DNA of 20,300 nucleotides from contig PS015339.1 in assembly GCA_048213135.1 (NCBI GenBank), positions 15,855-36,154 on the forward strand. The letters run 5' to 3'. The position numbers were made by a program, and so were the translations under genes. Shown piece by piece: positions 1 through 10,110 of the stretch. Each line of letters opens with the position of its first letter. Position 1 is the stretch's first letter. The notes beneath the pieces are model-generated. The model searched no databases. It saw nothing but the letters and a program-made list of their open reading frames with translations, and had not been told where the DNA came from. This stretch comes from Reclinomonas americana ATCC 50394. Taxonomy: Eukaryota > Jakobida > Jakobea > Jakobida.

Positions 1-38
<38 letters not shown>
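1..38. repeat. (TC)n microsatellite
   Basis: An uninterrupted TC dinucleotide run at the very left edge, so its true length is unknown. It lies in the 5' flank of gene A. Confidence 0.95.
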
Positions 39-40
<2 letters not shown>

Positions 41-306
41 CTCTCGTACCTGTGCACTGTGCGCGGAGTGGCGCAGCAAACACTTGTTCAATGACAGAGC
101 TGCATTGCACAGATGAGAGTGTTGACAGAGACAGTGTGTGAGAGACAGTGTGTGTGAGAGAGAGACCTGCTGCAGTCATCTCTCCACGGGATGCTGGAGA
201 GAGAGGCCAGCAGGCGCGACACTGATTGCTGTGAGTAATCAAGAGTGAGAAGTCTGTGATTGTGAAAGAGTGTGTATGAGTGAGTGTGTGAGTGAGTGAG
301 TGAGTG

Positions 307-308
<2 letters not shown>

Positions 309-368
<60 letters not shown>
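309..368. repeat. (TG)n microsatellite, about 30 units
   Basis: An essentially perfect 60-bp TG run with GTGA-rich flanks, upstream of gene A. Alternating purine-pyrimidine runs of this length can adopt Z-DNA and are often polymorphic. Confidence 0.95.
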
Positions 369-370
<2 letters not shown>

Positions 371-544
371 TGTGAAAGAGTGTGTGAAGTTGATGTGTAC
401 CTGTACAGTGGCGACTTGTTTGTGTTGCGTGACAGTGTTCACGGCAGTGCGACGGGCGTCCACAAACGCAGAGAGCATTCTTTGCGCGCGAAGGGAGGCG
501 ATCGGAAGAAGGGTTGTCCCGGTCCTGTGCGCGTGAAACAAAGT

Positions 545-548
<4 letters not shown>

Positions 549-578
<30 letters not shown>
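549..578. repeat. (AG)n microsatellite, 15 units
   Basis: A perfect 30-bp AG run about 180 bp upstream of the gene A start codon. It is homopurine, and its role is unknown. Confidence 0.95.
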
Positions 579-579
<1 letters not shown>

Positions 580-636
580 ACAGTGTCGAGTGCGTTGTGT
601 GTGCCTCGACGCCAGTGAGCGTGTGAGAAGAACTGT

Positions 637-758
637 GAGAGAGCGACTCAAACTCCGATATCTCGTCACTTTTCTTTGAGAGTGGTGTTTGTTGACCTTT
701 GTGAGAAGCAAGAGCCAGTGACACAACGTGCTCACTCGTGGCATTGTCACTGGTGACC
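637..758 (+). promoter_or_regulatory. 5' leader/proximal promoter of gene A, shared with gene B
   Basis: About 120 bp before the ATG of gene A is colinear with the region before gene B. Both have a GAGAG(T)GCGACTC block about 118 bp before the ATG. Both also have an identical 14-mer, AGCAAGAGCCAGTG, 52 bp before the ATG in A (707-720) and 49 bp in B (5341-5354). This shows the duplication unit included the leader. Whether these blocks are promoter or 5' UTR cannot be told from sequence. Confidence 0.5.
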
Positions 759-2472
759 ATGGCAAGTGGAAGCGGAAGTGGCTCATCACGTGAGTTGAGT
801 CCAAAAGTAGCGCCAGACAATTCAGACAACGCGATTTCTTTCTGACAATAACCACTGATTGCTCGTGTTGCTCCCGTTCTTCACTCTCCCCATCCACAGT
901 ATCTTAGCCATTATGCGTCCCTGTACTCGCGCGTTGCAGTGCAAAGTGGAGCAAACAGTGCCGGCGTTTGTCGATTCGTACGTGAGTGAAGGTGTGGATC
1001 ATGTTGAAGAGTGGTTGAAGTCGCCGGCGGAACGAGATCCACGGTGAGTGTGGCTCTTTCTCTCTCTCCTTTTGTTTTTGCTTCCGACTTCCATCTCTCT
1101 TCTTCCTTCTTCACAGCACCATGCCAGACGGAGAGAGCGCATGTATTCAACTGTCGCAGGCAGACCGCGAGACCCTGCGCCGGTGGCGGTGTGAAACAGA
1201 CGACTGCCGATCATTCAGCGCCTCGCTGTGCTTCTCGATTCTGCTGCACGCTGGCCACCGAGATCACCCGCGAGCGACACCGGATTGGTTGCTGCCTCTT
1301 GACGGCGATGTGGTGCGCTATTCCGCATTTCCATGCTATTGCTCGTCACCTGGCTGATGGTGCGTCGTTGTTCGCAGAGGGCGGCCGTTGTGCGACTTCG
1401 AGAAGTGTTCGACTTGTTGTCGCAAGAGGCTCGCAAAGCTGGCCCGCAACTGGCATCTCTGCTTGGAGATGAATCGTGTGAGGGCGAGTTGCACGAGATG
1501 ATCCGCCAAGTGCAGGTGGGTCGGGACGAGACCGAGGAGCTTCTGCAGCAGCTCAATGAGGCGCGAGGTGGTGAGTTTGTATGTTGTGATTTCCTTAACT
1601 TGATAATTGTTGCTGAGTGTGACAATACAGTTCACCGCGGTGCAGGTGCATCTGGTCCCTCGAGACGCATGCCTTCATCATCATCAGCAGGTGCACTGAC
1701 CGACCTCGTACCGGAGCGCACGCAGCCGGATCCCCCGTTGGTTGCGCGCACAATCAATCCCGTCGAGACATTCCGCTTTCCAAGTCGTCGAACTCAAGCG
1801 GAGCAACTGGCGTCACGCATTGTGACGGATCTTGATGGTGAGATTACTGTGTCGCCGTCACTTGTGAGACGAGGGACTCCTTGCCTCACATTTGGTCTCT
1901 GCGCAGCCAACAAGCGCATAGTTGTGGTGGTGACGGGAGCTGGTGGCAGTGGCAAGTCATTTCTATCCGATCTGATTGTGACGGAGATGCTGGCGACACA
2001 ATTGTGGGACGGATCGGCAGTGTCGGTGGAGATGCGAGGCCATGTCGGTGATCCGAATGAGCATACGCAGGTGCGATGTTGTGCGCGGAAACGACGGTAA
2101 CATGATTTCTGACATCATTCATTCTTCTATGCCGGCTGATCTGCAGCCTGTGCGCGCACTGGAATCGTGCCTGCGTGCATTTGTAGCCAAGCAGATGCGG
2201 ATGGATCCCAGCGAGGGTGGGCGGATGGCGAGTCAGGTGGATGCGATGGTGGCTGGTGGTGATCTTGTGCCAATGCAGCGTCGAGTGCGGCAGCTGATGG
2301 AGGCATCGCGTGGTGTTCTGGTGCTGGACAATGTAGGATCTCTGGAGCAAGTGCGCAGTGTGATTCGTGATGTCGGTGGAGCTGATCGCGGTGAGCTTTG
2401 CATCTTTATGTGTGTGTGTTTGTGTGCTCATGTGTCTGTGTGTGAGCGAGTGTGTGTGTGCGCGCGCGTGTG

Positions 2473-2505
<33 letters not shown>

Positions 2506-4945
2506 ATGTGATCACTCGATCCTGATCATGTGACTGCAGGTTCGCGCGATGGACTCGTGGCGCCGGTGGTGATTGTCACCAGCCGATATGGTCAGCTTGC
2601 GAGCAAGCTGCGGGACTCATTGAGTCATTTGGCGTCGGTGGTGTGCGTGCGACTCACGGATGTTGAAAACGACGACATTGTGGAGCTGGTGGAGGATCAA
2701 CTTGGCGAGTGTGTGTCGGCTGATGTGCGGCAGCAGATTGTGCGAGCGGTGTCGAGTGGCCGGTGCAGTGCGCTGCAAGTGAGTGCTTGTCTTGGGTGAG
2801 TGACGAGTCGAATGCGTGATGCAAAAGAGACTTGCATTGTTCATTAACCTTACATTGCTTTTTGTGATGCGCAGATGGCTGCTCACGCGGTCGCCCGTTG
2901 AGCTGGTTGGTGCGGAGCTGGAGGAAGTGCTACGAACGATTGGCAGTGATGCGCTGTCGGATCTACTGGCGCGCAATGTGTTGTCACAGTCAGGCGCTGC
3001 ACGACGGATGCTGGTGTTGATCACAGCATGCAAGGAACTTGGATTGACTGTGACGCCTGCTCTGTTGCGGGTGTGCGAGTGTGTCTTTTCGAGTGTGCCC
3101 GGCATTGCAGTTGGTGGAGCGGAATCGGCAGGCGAGGAAGACGAGGAGATGTCGAGTCGGTTGTTGGAATTGGGACATTGTGTGCGACGAGTGCGAATTC
3201 ACGAGAGGGCGCTTAGGCGCCGATGCACGGCACCCGATGTGGTTGGCGTGGATCGGCAATTTGAGGAGATGGATGCGGTGGAGGAAAGAGATGTGCGTGA
3301 GCGAGTGTATCGTCTCCTTCGCGATGCAGGTGACGGCGACGTGGTGGACACGGATGGTGTGATGGTGGCGTTGTGCAATGCCAACCTGGTGACAGTGAAT
3401 CGGTCGACGAGCATGGATAGTGTGGCGCGAGTGCTGCTGTGCGAGCCTGGAGCGAGTGAGCATGTAGCATATCGCATTCACGATGAGATCAGTGGGTGGA
3501 TAATGCACACTGCTGTCGGCGGTGGTTTTGTGGTGGCGAGAGCGCAGGCTGCTGCGTGTCGACTGCTGTGTTGCGCACTCGTTGCAAGCGACCCTTGTTT
3601 GGACGTGCAGAGTGTGTTTCTGGTGGCGCGAGACATGCTTGGTGTGTTGGAGACACTGTGGCGGCGACTGGCGACTTGTGATGCAATGTGGGATGGGGTT
3701 GATGAGTGGACGCACATGCTGCAGTGTTTTGGTGCAGAGTGGCTTGCGTGGATGATCGTGTTTCATAAGCTGCCGGCTCGTGGATTTGCACACTGTGACG
3801 CAGAACGGCTTCTTGAGCGTTTGAATGCGAGGCGCGGAGTGGACTCGGCAGAGTCATCAGAATCACGGCATGCAGATCTTGTTGAGTGTCGGTGTCGCGC
3901 TTGGCTATTTCGCATGCTGCGTCGACAAGATGACTGTGAAATCGCGTGGACTGAGGCTCGTCAGCTTTGTGAGGAGCATGAGGCAGCGGATGATGCACAT
4001 TCGGTGTTGGAGACTATTGACTCGTTGCGATGCGTGATGTACTGCGGCTATTACTCTGAGGACGCCGAAGCACTTGCTAGCTCCTATGAGTGGCATTGTG
4101 ATGCACTGGGCGAGCGTCACAATGGCTCGCTTCTTGCATTGGCCTTGCGTGCATTGCTTCATTTGGACAAAAAGCGATTCCAGGAAGCGGAGGCGCTGTT
4201 CAGGCGGTGCTGGGAAGGGTATCGACAGTTGCTTGGTGACGATCATCCTGACACACTTATTATGATGAGCAATCTTGCCAGTTCTCTCGTTGGCCTGAAA
4301 CGCTTTGGCGACGGCATCCAACTGCACCGCGCGTGCCTTGCCATTCGACGCGGAACACTTGACAGCCACCATCCTGACGTGCTGACGTCGTTGCACAATG
4401 TCGCCGACGGACTGCTGCGGCAAGGCACACCCGAGTCACTGACGGAGGCTGAATTGCTGTTCCGTGAGTGTCTTGCTGGGCGACAGGAGATTCTTGGCTA
4501 CAGACACGAGAGAACGCTGTTGACAATGTCCAGCCTCGGGGAATGCCTTCTCCAGGAGGGGATGCTGGAGGAGGCAAGCGAAGCGTTTCGTGAGTGCCTC
4601 GAAGGGCGTCGAGAGGCTCTCGGTGTCCGCCATGAGGAGACACTGACGACGATGTACAACCTCGGAGTGTGTTTGAACGATCAGAATCAACTGGCTGAGG
4701 CCTGTGGCCTGCTCCGAGAGTGCCTTGCTGGGCGACGCGTGGTGCTTGGTGACTGGCACGAAGGTACGCTGGTGACGATGAGTTGCTACGGAGAATGTCT
4801 GATGAAGCTGGGGCAACTTAACGACGCCGAGCTGCTGTTGACTGAATGCGTGGACAAGAGCACTTTGTTTCTTGGTGACTTGCGCCCGGAAACCGTAGCC
4901 TCCGTTAGGCGACTTTCCGAATGCCGGCGCCGCGCGCAGGCTTGA
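759..4945 (+). CDS. NB-ARC/TPR STAND NTPase (NLR-like), tandem copy A
   Basis: Nine phase-consistent exons: 759-793, 900-1043, 1117-1312, 1378-1570, 1646-1837, 1907-2070, 2147-2390, 2540-2795 and 2875-4945. They encode 1164 residues ending in TGA. Residues 1-253 match no family I recognise and include a Ser-rich linker. The NB-ARC core begins at about 254: P-loop GAGGSGKS (264-271), Walker B VLVLD (about 365-369), IVTSR sensor/RNBS-B (401-405), a GLPL-like helix without proline, a winged-helix region, and an MHD-like IHD (676-678). From about 860 to the end runs a kinesin-light-chain-type TPR array of roughly 42-residue units (H-x4-L, LG boundaries), six full units plus a remnant. Family knowledge: STAND ATPases switch from closed ADP-bound to oligomeric ATP-bound states when the repeat region senses a trigger. 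Ligand and output are unknown. The start was chosen because MASGS is conserved in copy B and phase fits at the GTTGAG donor. It is probably cytosolic, with no signal peptide or membrane segment seen. Confidence 0.85.
2403..2511 (+). repeat. GT-rich microsatellite inside intron 7 of gene A
   Basis: An imperfect GT/CG/AT alternating tract occupies most of the 149-nt intron 2391-2539. The orthologous intron of gene B (7058-7125) is 68 nt and lacks it, so the expansion (or loss) followed the duplication. Confidence 0.9.
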
Positions 4946-5268
4946 TCATGAGGACGACGACCCACTTTGTAGCCGGCCGCAGCTGTATGTTGTTGCACGT
5001 CGTGTGGTGAATGTAGTGTTTCGATATGAGGGCCATTTGCTCGTGGCGTGCCGCGGTCTCCTGTCCACGGCACGTCCTTGTTCGCTAGCTTCCTGCGCGG
5101 GCAGCATCGCAGCTGTTCGTCAGTCCGGATAGATTATTTAATCCGTCTTTGTTTGATCCAACGGGCAAAAGAGGCCCGAAAGCAAGCAGAGCCCAGGATT
5201 GGAGAGAGCACTACGTACATTGCTCGCTCTGTGTCTCGAAGCAAGTGAGACAGCAAGTGAGCAAGAGA
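4946..5268. other. Intergenic spacer between tandem copies A and B
   Basis: No gene is supported. The spacer must hold the 3' UTR and poly(A) site of A and the distal promoter of B. I see no AATAAA signal near the A stop codon and no mobile-element ends or target-site duplications that would explain the tandem arrangement. Confidence 0.6.
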
Positions 5269-5389
5269 AGTGAGAGTGCGACTCTGACTCGATCCAGATC
5301 TCTCATTGTTTGTTTCATCGAGAGAGCGCGCGTTGTTGAAAGCAAGAGCCAGTGGCATATCCTTGTTCCTGGTATCATCGAGTGTGATC
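5269..5389 (+). promoter_or_regulatory. 5' leader/proximal promoter of gene B, shared with gene A
   Basis: It is colinear with 637-758: the GCGACTC block, then the identical 14-mer AGCAAGAGCCAGTG at 5341-5354, then a short spacer to the ATG at 5390. Sequence outside these blocks has diverged, so the two conserved blocks are the best candidates for retained control elements. Confidence 0.5.
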
Positions 5390-8300
5390 ATGGCGAGTGG
5401 AAGCGCTAGTGGCGCAGCGCATGAGTTGAGTGTCACAAAATGCGCTGTCTGAATCACAACTCTCTCCGCACACTTTCTCACGTGCTCCCACTCTTCTCCG
5501 TGCGCAGTATCCCGGCCATTCTGCGTCCTTGCACTCGCGCATTGCAGTGCAAAGTTCACGAGCTGCTGCCGGCGTTTGTCGACTCGTACGTGAGCGAGGG
5601 CGTAAACCATGTGCGGGAGTGGCTAAAGCCGCCAGCGGAGAGAGATGCACGGTGAGTGAGGGAGTGAGTGTGTGTGTGTGAGAGAGAGAGAGAGAAAGTG
5701 AGTGAGTGAGTGAGTGCGTGAGAGTGATTAAAAAATGAGAAAAAGTGAGAATGTGAATGACTGACTTCCATCTCTTCTTCTTTCTTCGTAGCACCATGCC
5801 CGACGGAGAGAGCACATGTGTTCAGCTGTCGGAGGCAGATCGCGAGATCGTGAGCCAATGGCGATGCGGAGTGGATGACTGCCGATCATTCAGTGCATCG
5901 CTGTGCTTCTCCATTCTCCTCAACGCTGGCCACCGAGATCAGCCGCGTGTACCGGCAGATTGGCTGCTGCCTCTTGACAGCGACGTGGTGCGCTCAGTGT
6001 TCCGCTCCTCCATTCTATCCCGTCACCTGGCTGACGGAGCATCGTGCGCGCAGAGGGCGGCCATTGCGCAACTTCGAGAAGTGTTCGACTTGTTGTCGCG
6101 AGAGGCGCACGAGATCCTTCCGTCTCTGCTTGGACGAGGTGTGCGAGAGGGCGAATTGCACGACTTGATCCGCCGACTGCAGGTGGGTCGGGACGAGACC
6201 GAGGAGCTTCTGCAGCAGCTCAATGAGGCACGAGATGGTGCGATTGTGCAATGTGATGCTCTTCCTCAGGCTGAGTGTGACAATTCTGTTCACTTCGGTG
6301 CAGGTGCTTCTGGTCCCTCGAGACGCATGCCTTCATCATCATCATCCGCGGCTGCACTGATCGATCCTGTACCAGAGCGCACGCAGCCGGTTCCTTCTTT
6401 GGTTGCGCGCACAATCGATCCTGTCGAGACATTTCGTTTTCCAAGCCGTCGCGCTCAAGCAGTGCAACTGGCGTCACGAATTGTGACGGCTCTTGATGGT
6501 GAGACCACCAGTGTGTCTGTCGTTCGTGACATGAAGGACTCCTCGCCTCACATTTGGTCTCTGGGCAGCCAACAAGCGCATAGCTGTGGTGGTGACGGGT
6601 AAGGGTGGCCGTGGCAAGTCATTTCTGGCCGAGCTGATCGTGACGGAGATGCTGGCGACACAATCGTGGGACGGATCGGCGGTGTCGTTGGAGATGCGCG
6701 GCCATGTCGGCGACCCGAATGAGCATACACAGGTGTGGCGATATTGTTTGTACGAACGACGGTGAGTTTATTCTAACATTTATTGTTCACTGCCTGCCGG
6801 CCGACTGCAGCCTGTGCGTGCTCTGGAAGTGTGTCTGCGTGCGTTTGCTGCCGAGCAGATGCGAGTGGATGCCGGCGAGGGTGGGCGGATGGCAAGTCAA
6901 GTGGATGCGCTGGTGGCTGGTGGGGTAGTCGCACCAATGCAGCGCCGAGTGCGGCAGCTGATGGAGGCATCGCGTGGTGTGCTGGTGCTGGACAATGTGG
7001 GATCTCTGGAGCAAGTGCGCACTGTGATTCGTGATTTCGGTGGAGCTGATCGCGCTGGTGAGTTGTGCACCTTTCTCGTGTCTCTCTCTTTCCACCCTCG
7101 CCTGATGCTGATCGTGTGATTGTAGGTTCGCGAGATGAACTCGTGGCGCCGGTGGTGATTGTCACCAGCCGATATGGTCAGCTGGCGAGTCAACTGCGGG
7201 ACTCGATGAGTCATTTGGCGTCGGTGGTGTGTGTGCTACTCACGAATGTTGAGAACGACGACATTGTGGAGTTGGTGGATGAGCAGCTTGGTGATCGCGT
7301 GCCGGTCGATGTGCGGCAGCAGATTGTACGAGCGGTGTCGAGTGGCCGGTGCAGTGCACTGCAAGTGAGTGCATGTCTTGGGTGAGTATGCCTCGAGTGC
7401 GTGATGCAGATGAGACTTGCGTTGGTCATCAACCTTGCATTTGTGTTGTGTTGCACAGATGGCTGCTCACACGGTCGCCTGTTGAGCTGGTTGGCGTGGA
7501 ACTGGAAGACGTGTTGCGGGTGATTGGCAGTGATGCGCTGTCGGATCTGCTGGCGCGCAATGTGCTGTCGCAGTCAAGTGCCGCACGACGGATGCTGGTG
7601 TTGATGACGGCGTGCAAGCGACTTGGATTAACTGTGACGCCTGCTCTGTTGCGAGTGTGTAGTTGCATTTTTGCGAGTGTCCCCGACATTGCGGTTGGTG
7701 AAGCGGAATCGGCGGGAGAGGCTGCTGAGGTGCGGAGAGCCATCGAGCTGGTGGAGAATGAGGAGATGTCGAGTCGGTTGGTGGAATTGGGAGACTGTGT
7801 GCGACGAGTGCGCATACACGAGAGGGCGCAGGAACGGAGAGTGCGGGCACCGAACGTGGTGAGCATGGAGCTGCAATTTGAAGAGATGGATTCGGAGGAA
7901 GAAAGGGCTGTACGGGCGCAAGCGCATCGTCTCATTCGCGGTGACAGTGGCGGCGACGTGGTAGACGTGGATGGTGTGATGATGGCGTTGTGCAATGCCA
8001 AGCTGGTGACAGTGAATCGGTCGACGAGCATGGACAGTGTGGCGCGAGTGCTGCTGTGTGAACCTGGTGCGAGTGAGCATGTGGAGTATCGAGTGCACGA
8101 CAAGATCAGTGGATGGGTTGCGCACAGAGCTGTCAGCTATGGTTTTGCGGTGGCAAGAGCACGGACTGCTATATGTCGACTGCTGTGTTGTGTACTTGTT
8201 GCGATCGACCCCGCATTTGACATGGACAGCGTGCTGGTAGTATCGAGAGACATGCTTGGTGTGTTGGAAATACTGTGGCGGCGACTGGCGACTTGTGATG

Positions 8301-9325
8301 CAATGTGGGATGGAGTTGGAGTGCGGACGCACATGCTGCAGTGTCTTGCCGTAGAGTGGCTTGCTTGGATGGTTGCATTTTACAAGCTGCCCGCCCGTGG
8401 ATTTGCACATGATGACGCGAAACGGCTGCTCGAGCGAGTGAATGCGAGGCGTGGCGTGGAGTCAGCGGAGTCCCGCGAGTCGCAGCATAGAGTTCTTGTC
8501 GGTTGGCGATGTAGCGCTCGGCTGTTTACTCTATTGCGCCGACAAGATGACTGCAAGGTTGCTTGGATCGAGGTGCGCCAGCTAACTGAGGCAGCTGGTG
8601 GTGTGTCTTCAGTGCTTGATTCAATCGACACACTGCGATGCTATGCGTACTGTGGATATCATTTGCAAGACGCAATCGCGCTCGCTGTATGTTACGAGCA
8701 GCATTGTGCTATTCTTGGCAAGCATCACTTTGGTTCACTTCTCGCGCTGGCGTGGCGTGCTCGGCTGTACTTTGACAAAAGGCGATTCGTTGAAGCCGAG
8801 GCGCTATTCAGGCAGTGCGGGGAGGGGTATCGGCAGCTGCTTGGTGAGGAACACGTTGACACACTGGTCTCAATGAGCAATCTGGCCACTTGCTTGTTCG
8901 AGTTAGGCCGCCTCGACGAGAGCATTCATCTGAATCTTGAATGTTTAGCACTGCGGCAAAGAACGCTGGGCAGTCGCCACCCTGACTTGATTTGGTCATT
9001 GCACCACCTTGCTGATGGACTAATGCGTCAAGATACTCCCGAGTCACTGGCTGAGGCATGTGAGCTGTTCCGGAAATGTCTTCAAGCGCGTCGAGAGATT
9101 CTCGGCAACACGCATGAATTGACTGTTCGAACTATGCGCTTTTACGGCGAATGTCTGACGAAGGTGGGGCAATTAGAAGAGGCTGAGCTGCTGTTGATCG
9201 AGTGCGTACACAAAAGTACTTCAATTCTTGGCGAGGCACATCCGATTTCCACGGCCGCAAGCAACTGGCTTGAAGAATGTCAGCGTCGAATTCGGTCTCA
9301 TGAACGACGATGCTCTCTGCAGTGA
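5390..9325 (+). CDS. NB-ARC/TPR STAND NTPase (NLR-like), tandem copy B
   Basis: Nine exons at the same positions and phases as gene A: 5390-5424, 5508-5651, 5792-5987, 6054-6237, 6304-6498, 6569-6732, 6811-7057, 7126-7381 and 7459-9325, giving 1095 residues. All key NB-ARC motifs are kept: P-loop GKGGRGKS (262-269), Walker B VLVLD, IVTSR and an MHD-like VHD (686-688), so the ATPase switch looks intact rather than decayed. The N-terminal 250 residues are clearly homologous to A but unrecognised. The TPR array from about residue 897 has four full units plus a remnant, two fewer than A. B also has an extra acidic insertion near 7721-7765 and a basic C-terminal tail. Intron 3 (5988-6053, 66 nt) and intron 4 (6238-6303, 66 nt) are stop-free multiples of three, so unspliced variants would still be in frame. 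It lies 444 bp downstream of A on the same strand with its own leader, so it is a separate transcript. Confidence 0.85.
5656..5722 (+). repeat. GTGA/GA-rich microsatellite in intron 2 of gene B
   Basis: Intron 2 of B (5652-5791, 140 nt) contains runs of GTGA, GT and GA units. The matching intron of A (1044-1116) is 73 nt and lacks them, mirroring the reverse situation in intron 7. Confidence 0.85.
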
Positions 9326-9967
9326 CATTTGTCTCGCGCGCGTGACTGTTAGCTGCGAGAGTTCGTCTCCATTTGCTTGTTGTAAATCTAGCTGTTTTTG
9401 TCGTCGAATCGTCCGAGGCGGAACACATCTTCATCACTGGCAGTGAATGCTGGGTGTGGCGCCTCTCCTGTTTCGAATGCTGAGAAGGATAACACAGTTG
9501 TTGTTTGTCCGCAACGTCTCGTGTATGATAGCAAAAGAAAGCGCACGAGATTTGTTGGCGATCTGGTGGATGCCTTGCCCCGTGAAATTTAAAGGTATCA
9601 TTGTTGAAGGCGATAAACCACGAGTATGCGGGCTCAAGCAAGTTGGAGGCAGACTGGCATGTTCTCCACAAACCAGCACGTGTTCGCCGAAGATCAGCTG
9701 CGACGACGGATGCACAAGAACGTCGCAGTTCCGTCTGCTGCAGGACGCGGGCGAGCTCGATTTCGTAACCTCGCATTCCTTTCGCGATAGACGCACGCCA
9801 CCGTGCACCCACCCTCACCACCACCAGCAGCCACCACACCACACGCACTCTCGCTGCACACACCCTCTAGACCACACACCCTCTCTTCACTCTCACCTCT
9901 TGCTCTCTTTGAATCCTCGCTCTTCACCTCTCCCTCCTCTCTCTCCCTTCCCTCTCTCCCTCTCATC
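9326..9967. other. Intergenic region between genes B and C
   Basis: Open frames exist on both strands (9447-9971 on +, 9132-9863 on -), but none has a recognisable domain. The minus frame runs into the real end of gene B, and they mutually overlap, so I do not call a gene. From about 9800 the sequence becomes CA-rich and then CT-rich up to the ATG at 9968, which fits a 5' UTR or core promoter of gene C. Confidence 0.55.
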
Positions 9968-10110
9968 ATGACGACCAAGTACGGCTCCATCAACACCGGC
10001 ACCACCACCGGCGCCGCCGAGAGCTCCGTCATGGACACCACCTCCGCCTTTGACGACGAAAACGCCCTCGGAACACATTCACTCCTCCTCGAAAAGAGGA
10101 AAACATCATG
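9968..10110 (+). CDS. Candidate alternative first exon of gene C (VIT-like transporter)
   Basis: ATG at 9968 opens 47 codons plus two bases with strongly C-ending codon use like the rest of gene C, then the best donor in the window (ATG|GTAAGT). The peptide begins MTTKYGSINTG and contains an acidic dileucine-type segment (DDENALG...SLLLEKRK), as expected of a cytosolic vacuole/lysosome sorting signal. It ends in phase 2. It cannot join directly to the 10509 exon: the obvious acceptor at 10507 would create TGA. It joins in phase to the acceptor at 10952, giving Cys then MGDYIK. So either this exon and 10509-10864 are alternative first exons of one transporter gene, or a small unidentified exon lies between them. 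Confidence 0.55.

Larger units (their letters stand above)
39..636. other. Gene-poor 5' flank of gene A
   Basis: I see no supportable gene here. Open frames on both strands translate mostly as Cys-Val, Thr-His or Ser-Leu runs from the GT and GA microsatellites, so they are repeat artefacts. The stretch is rich in GTGA, GAGA and GT motifs and probably holds the distal promoter or 5' UTR of gene A. No TATA-like or initiator element stands out. Confidence 0.6.

Noticed and set aside
239-897. Long minus-strand frames of 196 and 152 codons
   Set aside because: They are carried by the GT and GA microsatellites (Thr-His and Ser-Leu runs) and overlap the leader and first exon of gene A; no domain or splice support.
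1312-1380. Frameshift in gene A making it a pseudogene (TGA at 1355 relative to copy B)
   Set aside because: Treating 1313-1377 as a GTGCGC...GCAG intron restores frame, and all later NB-ARC motifs and the TPR array are intact, so decay is unlikely.
2403-2511. CRISPR array or mobile-element end at repeat tracts
   Set aside because: All repeats found are simple micro- or minisatellites without spacers, terminal inverted repeats or transposase remnants.
2990-3998. Minus-strand frames of 267 and 169 codons opposite gene A (and counterparts opposite gene B)
   Set aside because: Shadows of the conserved coding exon; His/Arg/Thr-rich composition follows from reading the complement of GTG/TGC-rich codons.
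9132-9971. Possible gene between B and C on either strand (243 and 174 codons)
   Set aside because: Two long frames overlap on opposite strands, neither has a domain, and one overlaps the true end of gene B. Kept as intergenic pending transcript data.
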